From NCBI GenBank assembly GCA_007692495.1, contig REBZ01000106.1, positions 124,001-188,000 on the forward strand: a stretch of DNA of 64,000 nt. The letters are read 5' to 3'. Source of the DNA: Alkalicoccus sp. Lineage in GTDB: Bacteria > Bacillota > Bacilli > Bacillales > Salisediminibacteriaceae. The notes under the pieces are model-generated. The model ran no database searches. It saw only the letters and a program-made list of their open reading frames with translations, and was not told the origin of the DNA. Positions 36,983 to 44,795 of this stretch are shown piece after piece. How positions within the stretch are numbered: the stretch's first letter is position 1; every line of letters starts with the position of its first letter. A program made the translations under genes and the position numbers.

Positions 36983-37236
36983 GGCTACCTTGAAAATAAA
37001 GCAGATAACTAAGGGAGGGCCGGCTTCAGCTGATTTCTTCCGCCCGGCCTTGATCACTCAGGAGCCCCCCATGTCCACTACAGCTTACGGTAAAAAAGAC
37101 AGAGCAGGATCTTCCGTCCACACAGGCTTCGTTCTTCCTGCTTGGGTGGAGGTTACATTACGATAAAAGGGCCTTTTCATCTATTATGGTGCAAGGATGT
37201 GGCATAAATGTCTCTGTTATAGTTCCGTGTTGTTAT
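36983..37236 (+). repeat. Repeat R1, copy A
   Basis: A non-coding element of about 250 bases has a second, inverted copy at 63607-63885. Shared blocks include GGCCGGCTTCAGCTGATTTC, TTCCGCCCGGCCTTGA, CAGCTTACGGTAA, GACAGAGCAGGATCTTCCGT and TTTTCATCTATTATGGT. Copy A lacks about 35 bases that copy B has near the start, and carries an extra 13 bases near the end. Its right end, AATGTCTCTGTT, is the inverse of the left end of repeat R2. The reading frame in the track at 36981 is not conserved in the other copy. Confidence 0.85.
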
Positions 37237-37588
37237 TGGAGTGCCTGCTTTTTTTTACTCTATGTCGAATATTGTTCATAAAAAAAGCAGAAGGACGTAT
37301 CTTTCTTTCATGGTAGAAAAATTGAAGCGGAAACCGGTCCGATTGATAGATCCCACAGGAGGCAGCTGTCAGCCGGCGATCTCCTCCACAGCAGAGCTGA
37401 AGCGAAGTTTTCTACATTTATCAACCCTGGCCTTGGTTTTTAGGCCTGTGCTTTTCTGCTGGTCTGTCTACGCAGGTTCATTTGATGAAATGTCGGTAGA
37501 CCGGCTTTTATTAAATGGAATTTATTTGGTTAATATGGTTTTATGGAATGAGATGCTTATATTCCCCAAGTTTACGTAAGAGCCTAAA
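37237..37588. other. Non-coding interval between R1A and R2A
   Basis: This stretch of about 350 bases is bounded by inverted copies of AATGTCTCTGTTA/TAACAGAGACATT. Inside is an 11-base inverted repeat CTGCTTTTTTT/AAAAAAAGCAG (37245-37290). The 112-codon frame in the track has no ribosome site and no recognisable protein features. I see no gene here. Confidence 0.6.
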
Positions 37589-37816
37589 CTTTAACAGAGA
37601 CATTGATGCAGTTAAAAACGGCACTATAAAAAAATGAAACCATCCAACGCTGTGTAAAGAAGGCGGGGACACCCGGAGGATCAGCGCCGTTCGGGAATTA
37701 ATTTTGGTGGCCTTTTCTACCGTCAAAATCAGCCGGGAACAAGCCCTCGGGCAAGCGTCACCGGGAGTGCAGCAGCGTTATGTCCTCTCATAAACGAGCT
37801 GTTTACAAGGCAGCTT
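37589..37816 (+). repeat. Repeat R2, copy A
   Basis: This non-coding repeat of about 230 bases has a direct copy at 40283-40518. Both begin CTTTAACAGAGACATTGATG and share GGCGGGGACACCCGGAGGATC and GGGAACAAGCCCTCGGG. The inner part (37645-37779) is closed by CAACGCT/AGCGTT and contains hairpin TTTTGGTGG/CCGTCAAAA (37702-37728). This hairpin pairs through G-T wobbles where the other copy has standard pairs. Confidence 0.88.
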
Positions 37817-37848
37817 AATAATTATACCGGACTGACCTTTTTTATTCT

Positions 37849-38559
37849 TCATAAACTGAATTCTTCCATCGCTGAGTCCGTTTCCTCCTCGAGCACACCT
37901 ATATATTTAAGTGTCACGCTGTGCGAGGAATGATTAAAAAGCTGCTGAAGAAAGGAAGCGTCTCCGTATTTTTTATAAAAGTGATACCCAAAAGTTTTAC
38001 GCAGCGTATGGGCACCAACTTTCTGCAGGCCGGCCTGTTCCGCAGCAGATTTAAGTATTTTATTCGCCCGGTCCCTCTGAAGCGGTTTTTTTGTTTTACT
38101 GGAGGAAAATAAATATTCCTCATCTTCCATTGAAGCTGTATACGTAAATATTCTGTTTCGAAGAGATTTATTGAGCGGTACCCTCGTTCCGTTTTTCTTT
38201 GTAAAAAGCTCTTTTTTTCCTCTGACATCACCTGCTGTTAATTGAAGCATCTCCCCTAAAGCTAAGCCTGTATTTATTCCAAAATCAAATAATAATAAAT
38301 CTCTCGGTGTATCATAGAGTATATTTTTCATTGATTTAATTTGATCAGCGCTTTTCAGAGGTTCTATCGGTCTCGGTCCCATCGCCAGCAGTGCCTGAAA
38401 GTTAGATTTTAATTTTTCAGGTCTTCTGCCTGTTTTTTTCAATTGAGCCAGTCTCGTAATCCTGGCTTCGATTTCATCTTTACCCAGTTTATTTTCAAGA
38501 CGGCTGTATTCTTTTTCTGAAAGAAAAACGCCTTTATCTGCCTTCCTGATCCTGCTCAT
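37849..38559 (-). CDS. Tyrosine recombinase/integrase family protein
   Basis: The 236-residue protein has a short basic N-terminal domain (residues 1-70) and a tyrosine-recombinase catalytic domain. Seen are the beta-hairpin lysine in FTKKNGTRVPLN, the box II motif HTLRKTFG, the second histidine in LFNHSSHS and the nucleophilic tyrosine in VTLKYIGV. The box I arginine is missing: the usual GLR reads GINTGLALGEML, with Ala at that position. Activity may be lost or reduced. The gene ends about 30 bases from repeat R2A, and two core-like inverted repeats lie just upstream of its start. It is AT-rich compared with its neighbours, which suggests transfer. Confidence 0.82.
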   Translation of the reverse strand: MSRIRKADKGVFLSEKEYSRLENKLGKDEIEARITRLAQLKKTGRRPEKLKSNFQALLAMGPRPIEPLKSADQIKSMKNILYDTPRDLLLFDFGINTGLALGEMLQLTAGDVRGKKELFTKKNGTRVPLNKSLRNRIFTYTASMEDEEYLFSSSKTKKPLQRDRANKILKSAAEQAGLQKVGAHTLRKTFGYHFYKKYGDASFLQQLFNHSSHSVTLKYIGVLEEETDSAMEEFSL

Positions 38560-38574
38560 GGCTTACCCTCCCTA

Positions 38575-38663
38575 ATAATACAAATCTCTCATTTAGTATT
38601 ATAATAATAAAATAAGAAGTAATCAAATTTTCCTGACAATACTAAATGAGTCCTTAGTATTGT
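38575..38663. promoter_or_regulatory. Twin recombination-core-like sites upstream of the recombinase gene
   Basis: Site 2 (38636-38663) is ACAATACTAA, eight bases ATGAGTCC, then TTAGTATTGT, with perfectly inverted ten-base arms. Site 1 (38575-38602) is ATAATACAAA, eight bases TCTCTCAT, then TTAGTATTAT, with arms inverted at nine of ten positions. Read on the minus strand, site 1 has spacer ATGAGAGA, sharing ATGAG with site 2, so the two sites point in opposite directions around 33 AT-rich bases. This is the geometry of tyrosine-recombinase core sites. Binding sites for autoregulation are an alternative. Confidence 0.5.
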
Positions 38664-38726
38664 TGTTTCTCTTTCGGTTTTGTTTTTCACTTCTTCAGGT
38701 AAAGACAAGCAGGAGGTGCTTTTATT

Positions 38727-39122
38727 GTGAAACATATTGTTTTATTTGATGGTATCTGTAATTTTTGTGACTGGAGTGTGCAATTCATAATAAAAAGAGA
38801 CCCGGAGGCTCATTTTACTTTTGCCTCCCTGCAGAGCCGTAAAGGAACGGAACTGCGTGAAGCTTTTCAGGTTCCTCAAGCTCTCGACAGCGTCGTCTTT
38901 ATACGTTCTGATGGACAGGTATTTACAGAGTCTGAGGCTGCGCTGCAAATTTGCGGGAAACTCAGCGGCCCTATGAAGCTTTTACAGGCCTTTTATATCA
39001 TCCCGAGGCCTGTAAGAGACATGCTCTATAGAACAGCTGCACGCAGCCGCTACCGTGTTTTCGGCAAAAAAGAAGCATGCCGTATTCCTTCAAAGGAAGA
39101 AGCGGCACGCTTTTTGGATTAA
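38727..39122 (+). CDS. Thiol-disulfide oxidoreductase, DCC family
   Basis: The 131-residue protein matches the DCC family (DUF393), named for the D-x-x-C-x-x-C motif seen here as DGICNFCDWSVQFI near residue 8. The rest (FASLQSRKGTEL, DSVVFIRSDGQVFTESEAAL) is typical of this thioredoxin-like group. The start is GTG at 38727 with GGAGGTG eight bases upstream. The gene converges on the cobalamin-binding-type gene and overlaps its end by four bases. The redox partner is unknown. Confidence 0.88.
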   Translation: MKHIVLFDGICNFCDWSVQFIIKRDPEAHFTFASLQSRKGTELREAFQVPQALDSVVFIRSDGQVFTESEAALQICGKLSGPMKLLQAFYIIPRPVRDMLYRTAARSRYRVFGKKEACRIPSKEEAARFLD

Positions 39123-39937
39123 ATATTTAATATCCTGTCTTCCTTCCCGTCAGGTTCAGGAAAGATATCCGGATGAAGCAGATAAGCAGCTTCTGCGAGT
39201 CCGATAAGAAGCCTCGGAGACGGCCTGCAGTAATACGGTTCTTCGAGAATATGAATCTGATCTTCTCTGACGGCTTTCATTTCTGACCAGCCCGGCCTTT
39301 TTCTTATTACTTTTGGATTCACTTTATTTTTCCTTACGCCGACCCAGGCTGCCAGAATATATTCAGGATTTCTATTCAGCACTTCTTCCCACGTGGTCTG
39401 TACGCTTGCCTGGTCAACGTCGCTAAAGATATTTACAGCTCCAGCGAGTTCTCCCATTTCTGTGAGCCAGTTCTTTTTCCCGGGGGTAAAGATCGGCTTT
39501 GGCCACCATTCCCAGTAGATTCGTTTTTTATATTCTACCTGGCTGGAAAGTCTGCGGTACTTAGCAATAAAAAGAAGAAAAGCTTCCTTTAGCTCCCTGC
39601 CTTTTTCCGGATTTCCCGCCTCCCGGCACATATTTTCGAGAATATTTCCGATATCAGATAAAGTTTCCGGGTTTTCCACAATGGTGTATGGAATGTTTCT
39701 TTCTTTCAGCTGTTCGATGTTTTTTTCCATTCCAGGAACGCTTAAGGAAGCGTACACGAGATCCGGTTTTAAATCCTCAAGTTTATTCATGTTGATGTCC
39801 AGGTCCGGCCCGAGCCGCGGCAGGTGCTGAATACTCTCAGGCCAGTCGGAAAAATCGTCCACTCCTGCTACGGAGTCAATCAACCCGGCATAAGCCAGCA
39901 GTTCAGTGTTGCTCGGACAAATGGAAACGATTTTCAT
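39119..39937 (-). CDS. Cobalamin-binding protein, BtuF-like (cytosolic form)
   Basis: This 272-residue protein matches the periplasmic-binding-protein fold of BtuF/FecB-type proteins: VSICPSNTELLAYAGL at the start, VAGVDDFSDWPES, LEDLKPDLVYAS, and later RPGWSEMKAV. It has no signal peptide or lipobox, so it is probably cytosolic, like the family annotated as cobalamin-binding protein. No ABC permease or ATPase gene is next to it, and no cobalamin riboswitch was seen upstream. The ligand assignment rests on family resemblance only. Confidence 0.78.
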   Translation of the reverse strand: MKIVSICPSNTELLAYAGLIDSVAGVDDFSDWPESIQHLPRLGPDLDINMNKLEDLKPDLVYASLSVPGMEKNIEQLKERNIPYTIVENPETLSDIGNILENMCREAGNPEKGRELKEAFLLFIAKYRRLSSQVEYKKRIYWEWWPKPIFTPGKKNWLTEMGELAGAVNIFSDVDQASVQTTWEEVLNRNPEYILAAWVGVRKNKVNPKVIRKRPGWSEMKAVREDQIHILEEPYYCRPSPRLLIGLAEAAYLLHPDIFPEPDGKEDRILNI

Positions 39938-40282
39938 AATGCAGCCCCCTTATATTTTAGCTGTATAGAAATTCATAGTTCTTAGTAAGGAAAGGGAAAC
40001 GTTTTTCAGCTGGTTAGTCTCAGCGGATTCTTCTATTGAAAAAGCCGGTAGAACAGCCTTGAATAGATGTAATCTGTTAATTTAATTTGGATTTATTGGA
40101 ATATATACCTTTTTTCTCTAATTTCACGCAAGAGACAAATTCATTGCTGATTGCTGCAGATCTCCTTATATTACTGGCGTCCACCAGTTCACGCTTCGTT
40201 TTTCCATCTCTTCCATCCGGAAAGCTGAGAGCCTTCTCCGCGGCAGTTGAAAAGAGCCGCAGACCTGGATATCAGTACGTAG
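39938..40282. other. Gene-free stretch before repeat R2B
   Basis: About 345 bases contain the start region of the minus-strand cobalamin-binding-type gene and then no recognisable gene. The 73-codon frame in the track (40087) lacks a ribosome site and has no protein-like features. Confidence 0.5.
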
Positions 40283-40518
40283 CTTTAACAGAGACATTGA
40301 TGCGTTAAAACTGCACCATAAAAAAATGAAAATATCCAACGCTTTGTAACGAAGGCGGGGACACCCGGAGGATCAGCGCGGTTCGGGACTCCAATTTTGG
40401 CGAACTTTTCTCCCGCCAAAATTAGTCGGGAACAAGCCCTCGGGTAAGCCTCGCCGAGAGTGCAGCAGCGTTGTGTTCATTTCATAAACGAGTTATTTTC
40501 AATGCAGCCTATATCTTA
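40283..40518 (+). repeat. Repeat R2, copy B
   Basis: This is the second, direct copy of R2. The closed inner domain (40337-40473) is bounded by CAACGCT/AGCGTTG and has hairpin TTTTGGCG/CGCCAAAA (40395-40421), where copy A has wobble pairs. The end of the element overlaps the last codons of the YpcP-type gene. Confidence 0.88.
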
Positions 40519-41372
40519 ATCAGACCATACTCTCCAAGTATTTCCGGACTGCGCCCACCTGCAGCAGGAAGCTCTGTATCTTTCTCAGCTATGCTGCGGA
40601 CAGCTTCGATATTCGTTTCAATAGTAACAAGCTCTCTGCTTATCTTTACTGATTCTTCACCATCTTCAAGTTTCTTTTTGTAACGCTTGAACAGCGGATC
40701 CAGTTCCGGAAGCTTTTTGTAAAGCTCTTCAATGGAACCGTACTGCTTGATCAGAGGGAGAGCAGATTTTTCGCCGACACCGGGGCATCCGGGAATGTTA
40801 TCACTTGGATCGCCGAGCAGAGCTTTCACTTCTATCCATTGTGCAGGTGCAATCCCGTATTCCTGCCGGAAATCTTTTTCTGTAAAGTGATGTTCCTGCT
40901 TTTTCTTCATAAACAGCTGGTCTGTAGATTCAGACAGCAGTTGAAACAGGTCACGGTCATTACTGTATATATATGACCGGCCGCCTGTAAAATGAGTGCT
41001 GAATGTACCAATGATATCATCTGCTTCATACCCGTCCACCTGCAGCTGGTGAATCCCCAGTTCTTCCAGTATTTCCGATGCGAGGTGATACTGGTCAATC
41101 AGCGGTTCGGGCAGATCCTGCCTCTGGGCTTTGTAAAAAGCGTACTCCTGATTACGGAGTGTATCTTTTCTTTTACCGTCCCAGGCCACTGTCATATTCG
41201 TTGCTCCAAGCTTTTCTTCCAGCTGGTTCAGCTTGGCAAAAAAGACACGTGCGGCGTTAATATATCTTCCCTTCTGATTTTTTGGAAGGTTTTCCGGGTC
41301 TTTTCCGTAGGCCGTGGCAAAATAGGCTCTGCTTAAAAGATTAAAACCGTCTATTAATACAAAATGTTTCAT
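40509..41372 (-). CDS. ypcP: 5'-3' exonuclease, YpcP type
   Basis: The 287-residue protein is a stand-alone FEN-like 5' nuclease like B. subtilis YpcP, related to the 5' nuclease domain of DNA polymerase I. Metal-binding acidic residues are visible in VLIDGFNLLSRAY, TVAWDGKRKDT, VDGYEADDIIGTFS and SNDRDLFQL. The helix-hairpin-helix DNA contact reads LLGDPSDNIPGCPGVGEKSALPLI. Such enzymes remove flaps and RNA primers. The start has AAAGGATGG upstream. Its 3' end runs into repeat R2B, so the last residues may derive from the repeat. Confidence 0.9.
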   Translation of the reverse strand: MKHFVLIDGFNLLSRAYFATAYGKDPENLPKNQKGRYINAARVFFAKLNQLEEKLGATNMTVAWDGKRKDTLRNQEYAFYKAQRQDLPEPLIDQYHLASEILEELGIHQLQVDGYEADDIIGTFSTHFTGGRSYIYSNDRDLFQLLSESTDQLFMKKKQEHHFTEKDFRQEYGIAPAQWIEVKALLGDPSDNIPGCPGVGEKSALPLIKQYGSIEELYKKLPELDPLFKRYKKKLEDGEESVKISRELVTIETNIEAVRSIAEKDTELPAAGGRSPEILGEYGLIKI

Positions 41373-41478
41373 ATCTATCCATCCTTTTTAATTAATCGGC
41401 AGACATTATGTTTTCCCAGCCTTCACTTATCCACCGTAATATTTTTATGTAAACTAAATATCGTCCTGCGTAATTTAT

Positions 41479-41976
41479 TCAAAAGCTGTTTTTCTTCTGC
41501 AGCGGAGGATGTTTTACTAGATATTCTGGAAGCGGAGCAAGTGTATCTACAGCAGATTGAAGATCCCGAAGAATATATCCTATCCCCCGGCAGTGGATCA
41601 ACGGATAATTTACCGTTACTCCTGGAAAAACTTTTTCCAAAAAAGACCGGTATTTTTTCCCTGTAAGCACAGTAATCCTGTCATATTGCAGTAAGTTCTG
41701 TCTTATCACCTGAAGCCGGAGCTCCCGCACAGATATAATGCTTTTCCTGGAGGAATGAAAACTTAAGTCATAATTTTCTCCCACTTTATCCGTAAGTGCT
41801 AAAAATCCATGTTTTGCTGAAAGGATGCGTACGTCACTGCAGAACACATCAGCATAAGTGCGACTTTTTCTATGGAGCGTTCCGGTATATGCGTTGCCGG
41901 CCGGAACCTCCTTTAATTCTGGGTGCTCATCCCAAATTTTCTTTCTGCCGCAGGGAACAATGCATAACGAATTCAA
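41479..41976 (-). CDS. DUF6884/YaaA-like protein
   Basis: The 165-residue protein begins CIVPCGRKKIWDEHPE, close to the C-x-x-x-K-K opening of DUF6884, and has the family centre VRILSAKHGFLALTDKVGENYDLSF and a GKKYRSFLEKVFP segment later. It starts at TTG 41976, with GGAGG seven bases upstream. The function of this family is not established. It is divergent from the patatin gene across about 300 bases. Confidence 0.72.
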   Translation of the reverse strand: MNSLCIVPCGRKKIWDEHPELKEVPAGNAYTGTLHRKSRTYADVFCSDVRILSAKHGFLALTDKVGENYDLSFHSSRKSIISVRELRLQVIRQNLLQYDRITVLTGKKYRSFLEKVFPGVTVNYPLIHCRGIGYILRDLQSAVDTLAPLPEYLVKHPPLQKKNSF

Positions 41977-42281
41977 ATAGTATCCTCCTTTTTTTCTATC
42001 CTAACACATAATTTATTTTCAGCGGAACGATTGGTCACTTTTGACGCCCTCCCTTAATAAGCTGCCTCAAAACGGGAAAGATAAATCACCGTGTCATTTT
42101 CATAATTTCCCACACAATATAATTCCCGGATTGGTTTCAAAAGGCTATTATGCGGGTTTATTAATAGTAATCAGACCTTCTCAGACTCTCCTTTCTTCCT
42201 GCCCCTCCCTCCAGGAAATTTTCCGCGTTTAATACTGCTGTTTTGTCTCCCCCTTCCTAAACTTAAAAAGGAGCGAGCATT
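41977..42281. other. Divergent intergenic stretch
   Basis: About 305 bases separate the start of the DUF6884-like gene and the patatin gene. I see only the ribosome sites of both genes. No clear hairpin, repeat or small gene is present. Confidence 0.4.
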
Positions 42282-43529
42282 ATGGAACAGTTTAAATTAT
42301 CTTTTTCAGGTGGTGGTTTTCGGGCAGCCTTTTTTTGTCTCGGTGCTTACCGCAGACTTGTGGAGCTTGGTGTTCATAAAAATATTAAATTGATCAGTTC
42401 TGTATCCGGGGGCAGTATTACAGCAGCAGTGATCATGATGGAACTTGCCGACAGGGATTTTAAAGATGTATCGGATTTTGATATCCGGGTAACGGAAAAA
42501 CTCAAAGCTTTTGGCAAGAGTAATTTTCGTAACGTATTGCTGCGGCGGGCTGTCCGGCCGAATTTGGGTAACTTCCGTGCCGAATTACTGCGGGCCCGTA
42601 ACAGCCGCCTGCTTCCTGAAATGCTCAATGAATATTTGTTTTACGGGATGAAGCTGACAGAGCTTCCCGAATATCCGGTCTGGATCTGTAATGCTACCAA
42701 TCTGCAGACACTTAAAAGAATTTCGTTCAGCAGAACAAAAATCTGCGACGAAGTACTCGGAGACTGTCTAAATGTCTCCGGCCTGACCACTGCAGAAGCT
42801 GTAGCTGCCTCTTCTGCCTTTCCGGTTATGTTTGAACCGGTGCATCTTGACCTTAAAAACCGTCCATTCGATAAAACAGAAAAACAATATAAAAACTTCC
42901 ACCTCACAGATGGAGGAGTTTACGATAACCTTGGTTCTGAGGAACTTTTGGATAGAGGCAGCCGTTACATGATTCTGGACGCCTCTGCCAGATTGAAACC
43001 GTGGGATACAGACAAACACCCCACCTGGCGGGAACGACAGTCCAGAATTTTCAGTGTAAGTCTTGATCAGGTGGCTGAATTGAGAAAGAAACTTATAAGA
43101 AAAGACGACTCGAGAGGCGTTCAGCTTGTTAATGTGGAAACGATCCGCGAAAACGCAGCTTTTCAGGTAGAATATTGGGAAAGCCGCGGGCATATTCTGG
43201 ATCTGCCGGTTTACCCGGAATTGTATACTGACATAGAAAAGATGCTAGCCGCTCTCCGCACAGACCTGGATACGTTCAGTGATATTGAAATGCGGACTTT
43301 AATGTGGGCAGGGGCTGTCCGTGCGGATCTCGGCATAAAAGTTCTTTTCAGCGCTGGCGAAATGCCTGCCACTAATAAAAGGTATGAGGTCCCGCTGATT
43401 GCTGATTACACGACGAAGGATCTCGAAGTGATTCGCTTCGCATTAAAAAACGGATGGAAACGCCGAAAACTTGCCGGTCTGTTCCAGACCGATCAGCGCA
43501 GAACAAGAAAGCTCAACAAAACGTCATAA
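42282..43529 (+). CDS. Patatin-like phospholipase
   Basis: This 415-residue protein has a patatin domain: the oxyanion loop SFSGGGFRAAFFCLGAY at the N-terminus, the nucleophile elbow SSVSGGSITAA near residue 40, and the catalytic Asp in LTDGGVYDNLG near residue 210. Patatins hydrolyse acyl chains from membrane lipids. The C-terminal 120 residues are basic and helical without a recognisable domain. It has no signal peptide, so it would act on the inner membrane face. AAAAGGAG precedes the start. A terminator follows. Confidence 0.88.
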   Translation: MEQFKLSFSGGGFRAAFFCLGAYRRLVELGVHKNIKLISSVSGGSITAAVIMMELADRDFKDVSDFDIRVTEKLKAFGKSNFRNVLLRRAVRPNLGNFRAELLRARNSRLLPEMLNEYLFYGMKLTELPEYPVWICNATNLQTLKRISFSRTKICDEVLGDCLNVSGLTTAEAVAASSAFPVMFEPVHLDLKNRPFDKTEKQYKNFHLTDGGVYDNLGSEELLDRGSRYMILDASARLKPWDTDKHPTWRERQSRIFSVSLDQVAELRKKLIRKDDSRGVQLVNVETIRENAAFQVEYWESRGHILDLPVYPELYTDIEKMLAALRTDLDTFSDIEMRTLMWAGAVRADLGIKVLFSAGEMPATNKRYEVPLIADYTTKDLEVIRFALKNGWKRRKLAGLFQTDQRRTRKLNKTS

Positions 43530-43554
43530 AAGCCCTGCTGATCGAAACTTCACG

Positions 43555-43603
43555 AAAAAACACCTTCAGGAAGATACTGCATCGACCTGAAGGTGCTTTT
43601 TTA
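43555..43603. terminator. Bidirectional terminator between patatin and ilvE
   Basis: CACCTTCAGG and CCTGAAGGTG form a perfect stem with an A run on one side and T6 on the other, between convergent genes. Confidence 0.88.
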
Positions 43604-43621
43604 TTATTTCGGCTGATTGAT

Positions 43622-44695
43622 TTACAGCTTAATTCTCGTAGTCCAGTTAAAAGGGTCATCCTCTTTCCCTGTCTGGATGCTCGTTAACGTCTGATAGAGG
43701 GATTTTGTTGTTTCTCCTGTATCACGTCCATTAACAATTAAAGTGTGCTCTTTCCAGTGCAGTTCTCCAATAGGCGAAATAACCGCTGCGGTTCCGGAAC
43801 CGAAAGCTTCTTCCAGGCGCCCTTCGTCGTAAGCCTTCAAAATTTCCTGCATCGTAATACGTTTTTCCACAACCGGTATATCCCAGTATTCCAGCAGCTC
43901 AATAACTGATTTTCTCGTTATTCCTTCCAAAATGCTGTCGTTCAGTTCCGGGGTTACAATTTCCCCGTCAATCTTGAAAAAGACATTCATGCTTCCGACT
44001 TCTTCAATATATTTCTTTTCCACCCCGTCGAGCCACAAAACCTGGGCATGGCCTTCACTGGAAGCTTTGGACTGGGCAGTATAGCCGGAGGAATAGTTCC
44101 CTCCAGTTTTAGCAGTTCCGGTTCCACCGCGGGCTGCACGGGTAAAATGATCCTCCACCATAATACTTACCGGATGGATTCCCTCCGGGTAGTAAGAACC
44201 TACAGGAGAGAGAATTATTAGAAATTTGTAGCTGCGTGCCGGAGCTACCTGCAGACTCGGTTCGGTTGCGATAACAAACGGCCGTATATAAAGGGAAGTC
44301 CCTTCTGCCGAGGGAATCCAGTCTTTTTCAAGCTCAAGCAGCTGACGCAGATAATCCAGTACAAGTTCTTCATTAATAGGCGGTATACGCAGTCTTCTGT
44401 TGGACCGGTTCATTCGTTTAAAGTTTTCTTCTGGACGGAATAAAATAATATCGCCTTCCGGGCCTTTATAAGCTTTCAAACCTTCGAATACGCTCTGGCT
44501 GTAGTGAAAAACCATGGCTGCAGGGTCAATGTCCACAGGTGCATACGGTTTGATCTCCGGGTAAATCCACCCTTTCTCTTCAGTATATTCCATCGTAAAC
44601 ATATGATCCGTAAACGTTTTTCCGAACTGGAGTGTCTCTGGATCCGGTTTCGTTTTTTTATGCTCTGCTTCTGTTATGGCAATTGTAGCTTCCAT
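43622..44695 (-). CDS. ilvE: Branched-chain amino acid aminotransferase
   Basis: IlvE transfers the amino group between glutamate and the 2-oxo acids of valine, leucine and isoleucine. The 357-residue product is a fold-type IV PLP enzyme of the longer (group II) form. The PLP lysine lies in GTGTAKTGGNYSSG near residue 195, with FRPEENFKRMNRSNRRL and LDGVEKKYIEEVGSMNVFF as other signature regions. The start has AGAGGGA upstream. A possible CodY-like palindrome lies before it. Confidence 0.94.
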   Translation of the reverse strand: MEATIAITEAEHKKTKPDPETLQFGKTFTDHMFTMEYTEEKGWIYPEIKPYAPVDIDPAAMVFHYSQSVFEGLKAYKGPEGDIILFRPEENFKRMNRSNRRLRIPPINEELVLDYLRQLLELEKDWIPSAEGTSLYIRPFVIATEPSLQVAPARSYKFLIILSPVGSYYPEGIHPVSIMVEDHFTRAARGGTGTAKTGGNYSSGYTAQSKASSEGHAQVLWLDGVEKKYIEEVGSMNVFFKIDGEIVTPELNDSILEGITRKSVIELLEYWDIPVVEKRITMQEILKAYDEGRLEEAFGSGTAAVISPIGELHWKEHTLIVNGRDTGETTKSLYQTLTSIQTGKEDDPFNWTTRIKL

Positions 44696-44776
44696 AAACT
44701 ATCCCTCTCTTTCATCGCTGCTTTCTTCTGAGAATGTCTCATATTGTATCATGAATCACTCTGTAATTGTGTGAAT

Positions 44777-44789
44777 AATTTCGAAAATT
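44777..44789 (-). promoter_or_regulatory. Possible CodY-like palindrome upstream of ilvE
   Basis: AATTTCGAAAATT about 85 bases before ilvE resembles a shortened CodY box (AATTTTCWGAAAATT). The match is imperfect and the region is AT-rich. Confidence 0.22.
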
Positions 44790-44795
44790 CATGAA

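Noticed and set aside
36981-37166. 61-codon frame inside repeat R1A
   Set aside because: The frame is not kept in the second copy of the repeat, and there is no ribosome site.
37241-37579. 112-codon frame between R1A and R2A
   Set aside because: No ribosome site and no protein-like composition; it lies between repeats.
39938-40082. Cobalamin riboswitch upstream of the BtuF-like gene
   Set aside because: No conserved B12-box sequence was seen on the minus strand.
37589-40518. CRISPR array from the R2 repeats
   Set aside because: Only two long copies 2.5 kb apart, not short repeats with regular spacers.
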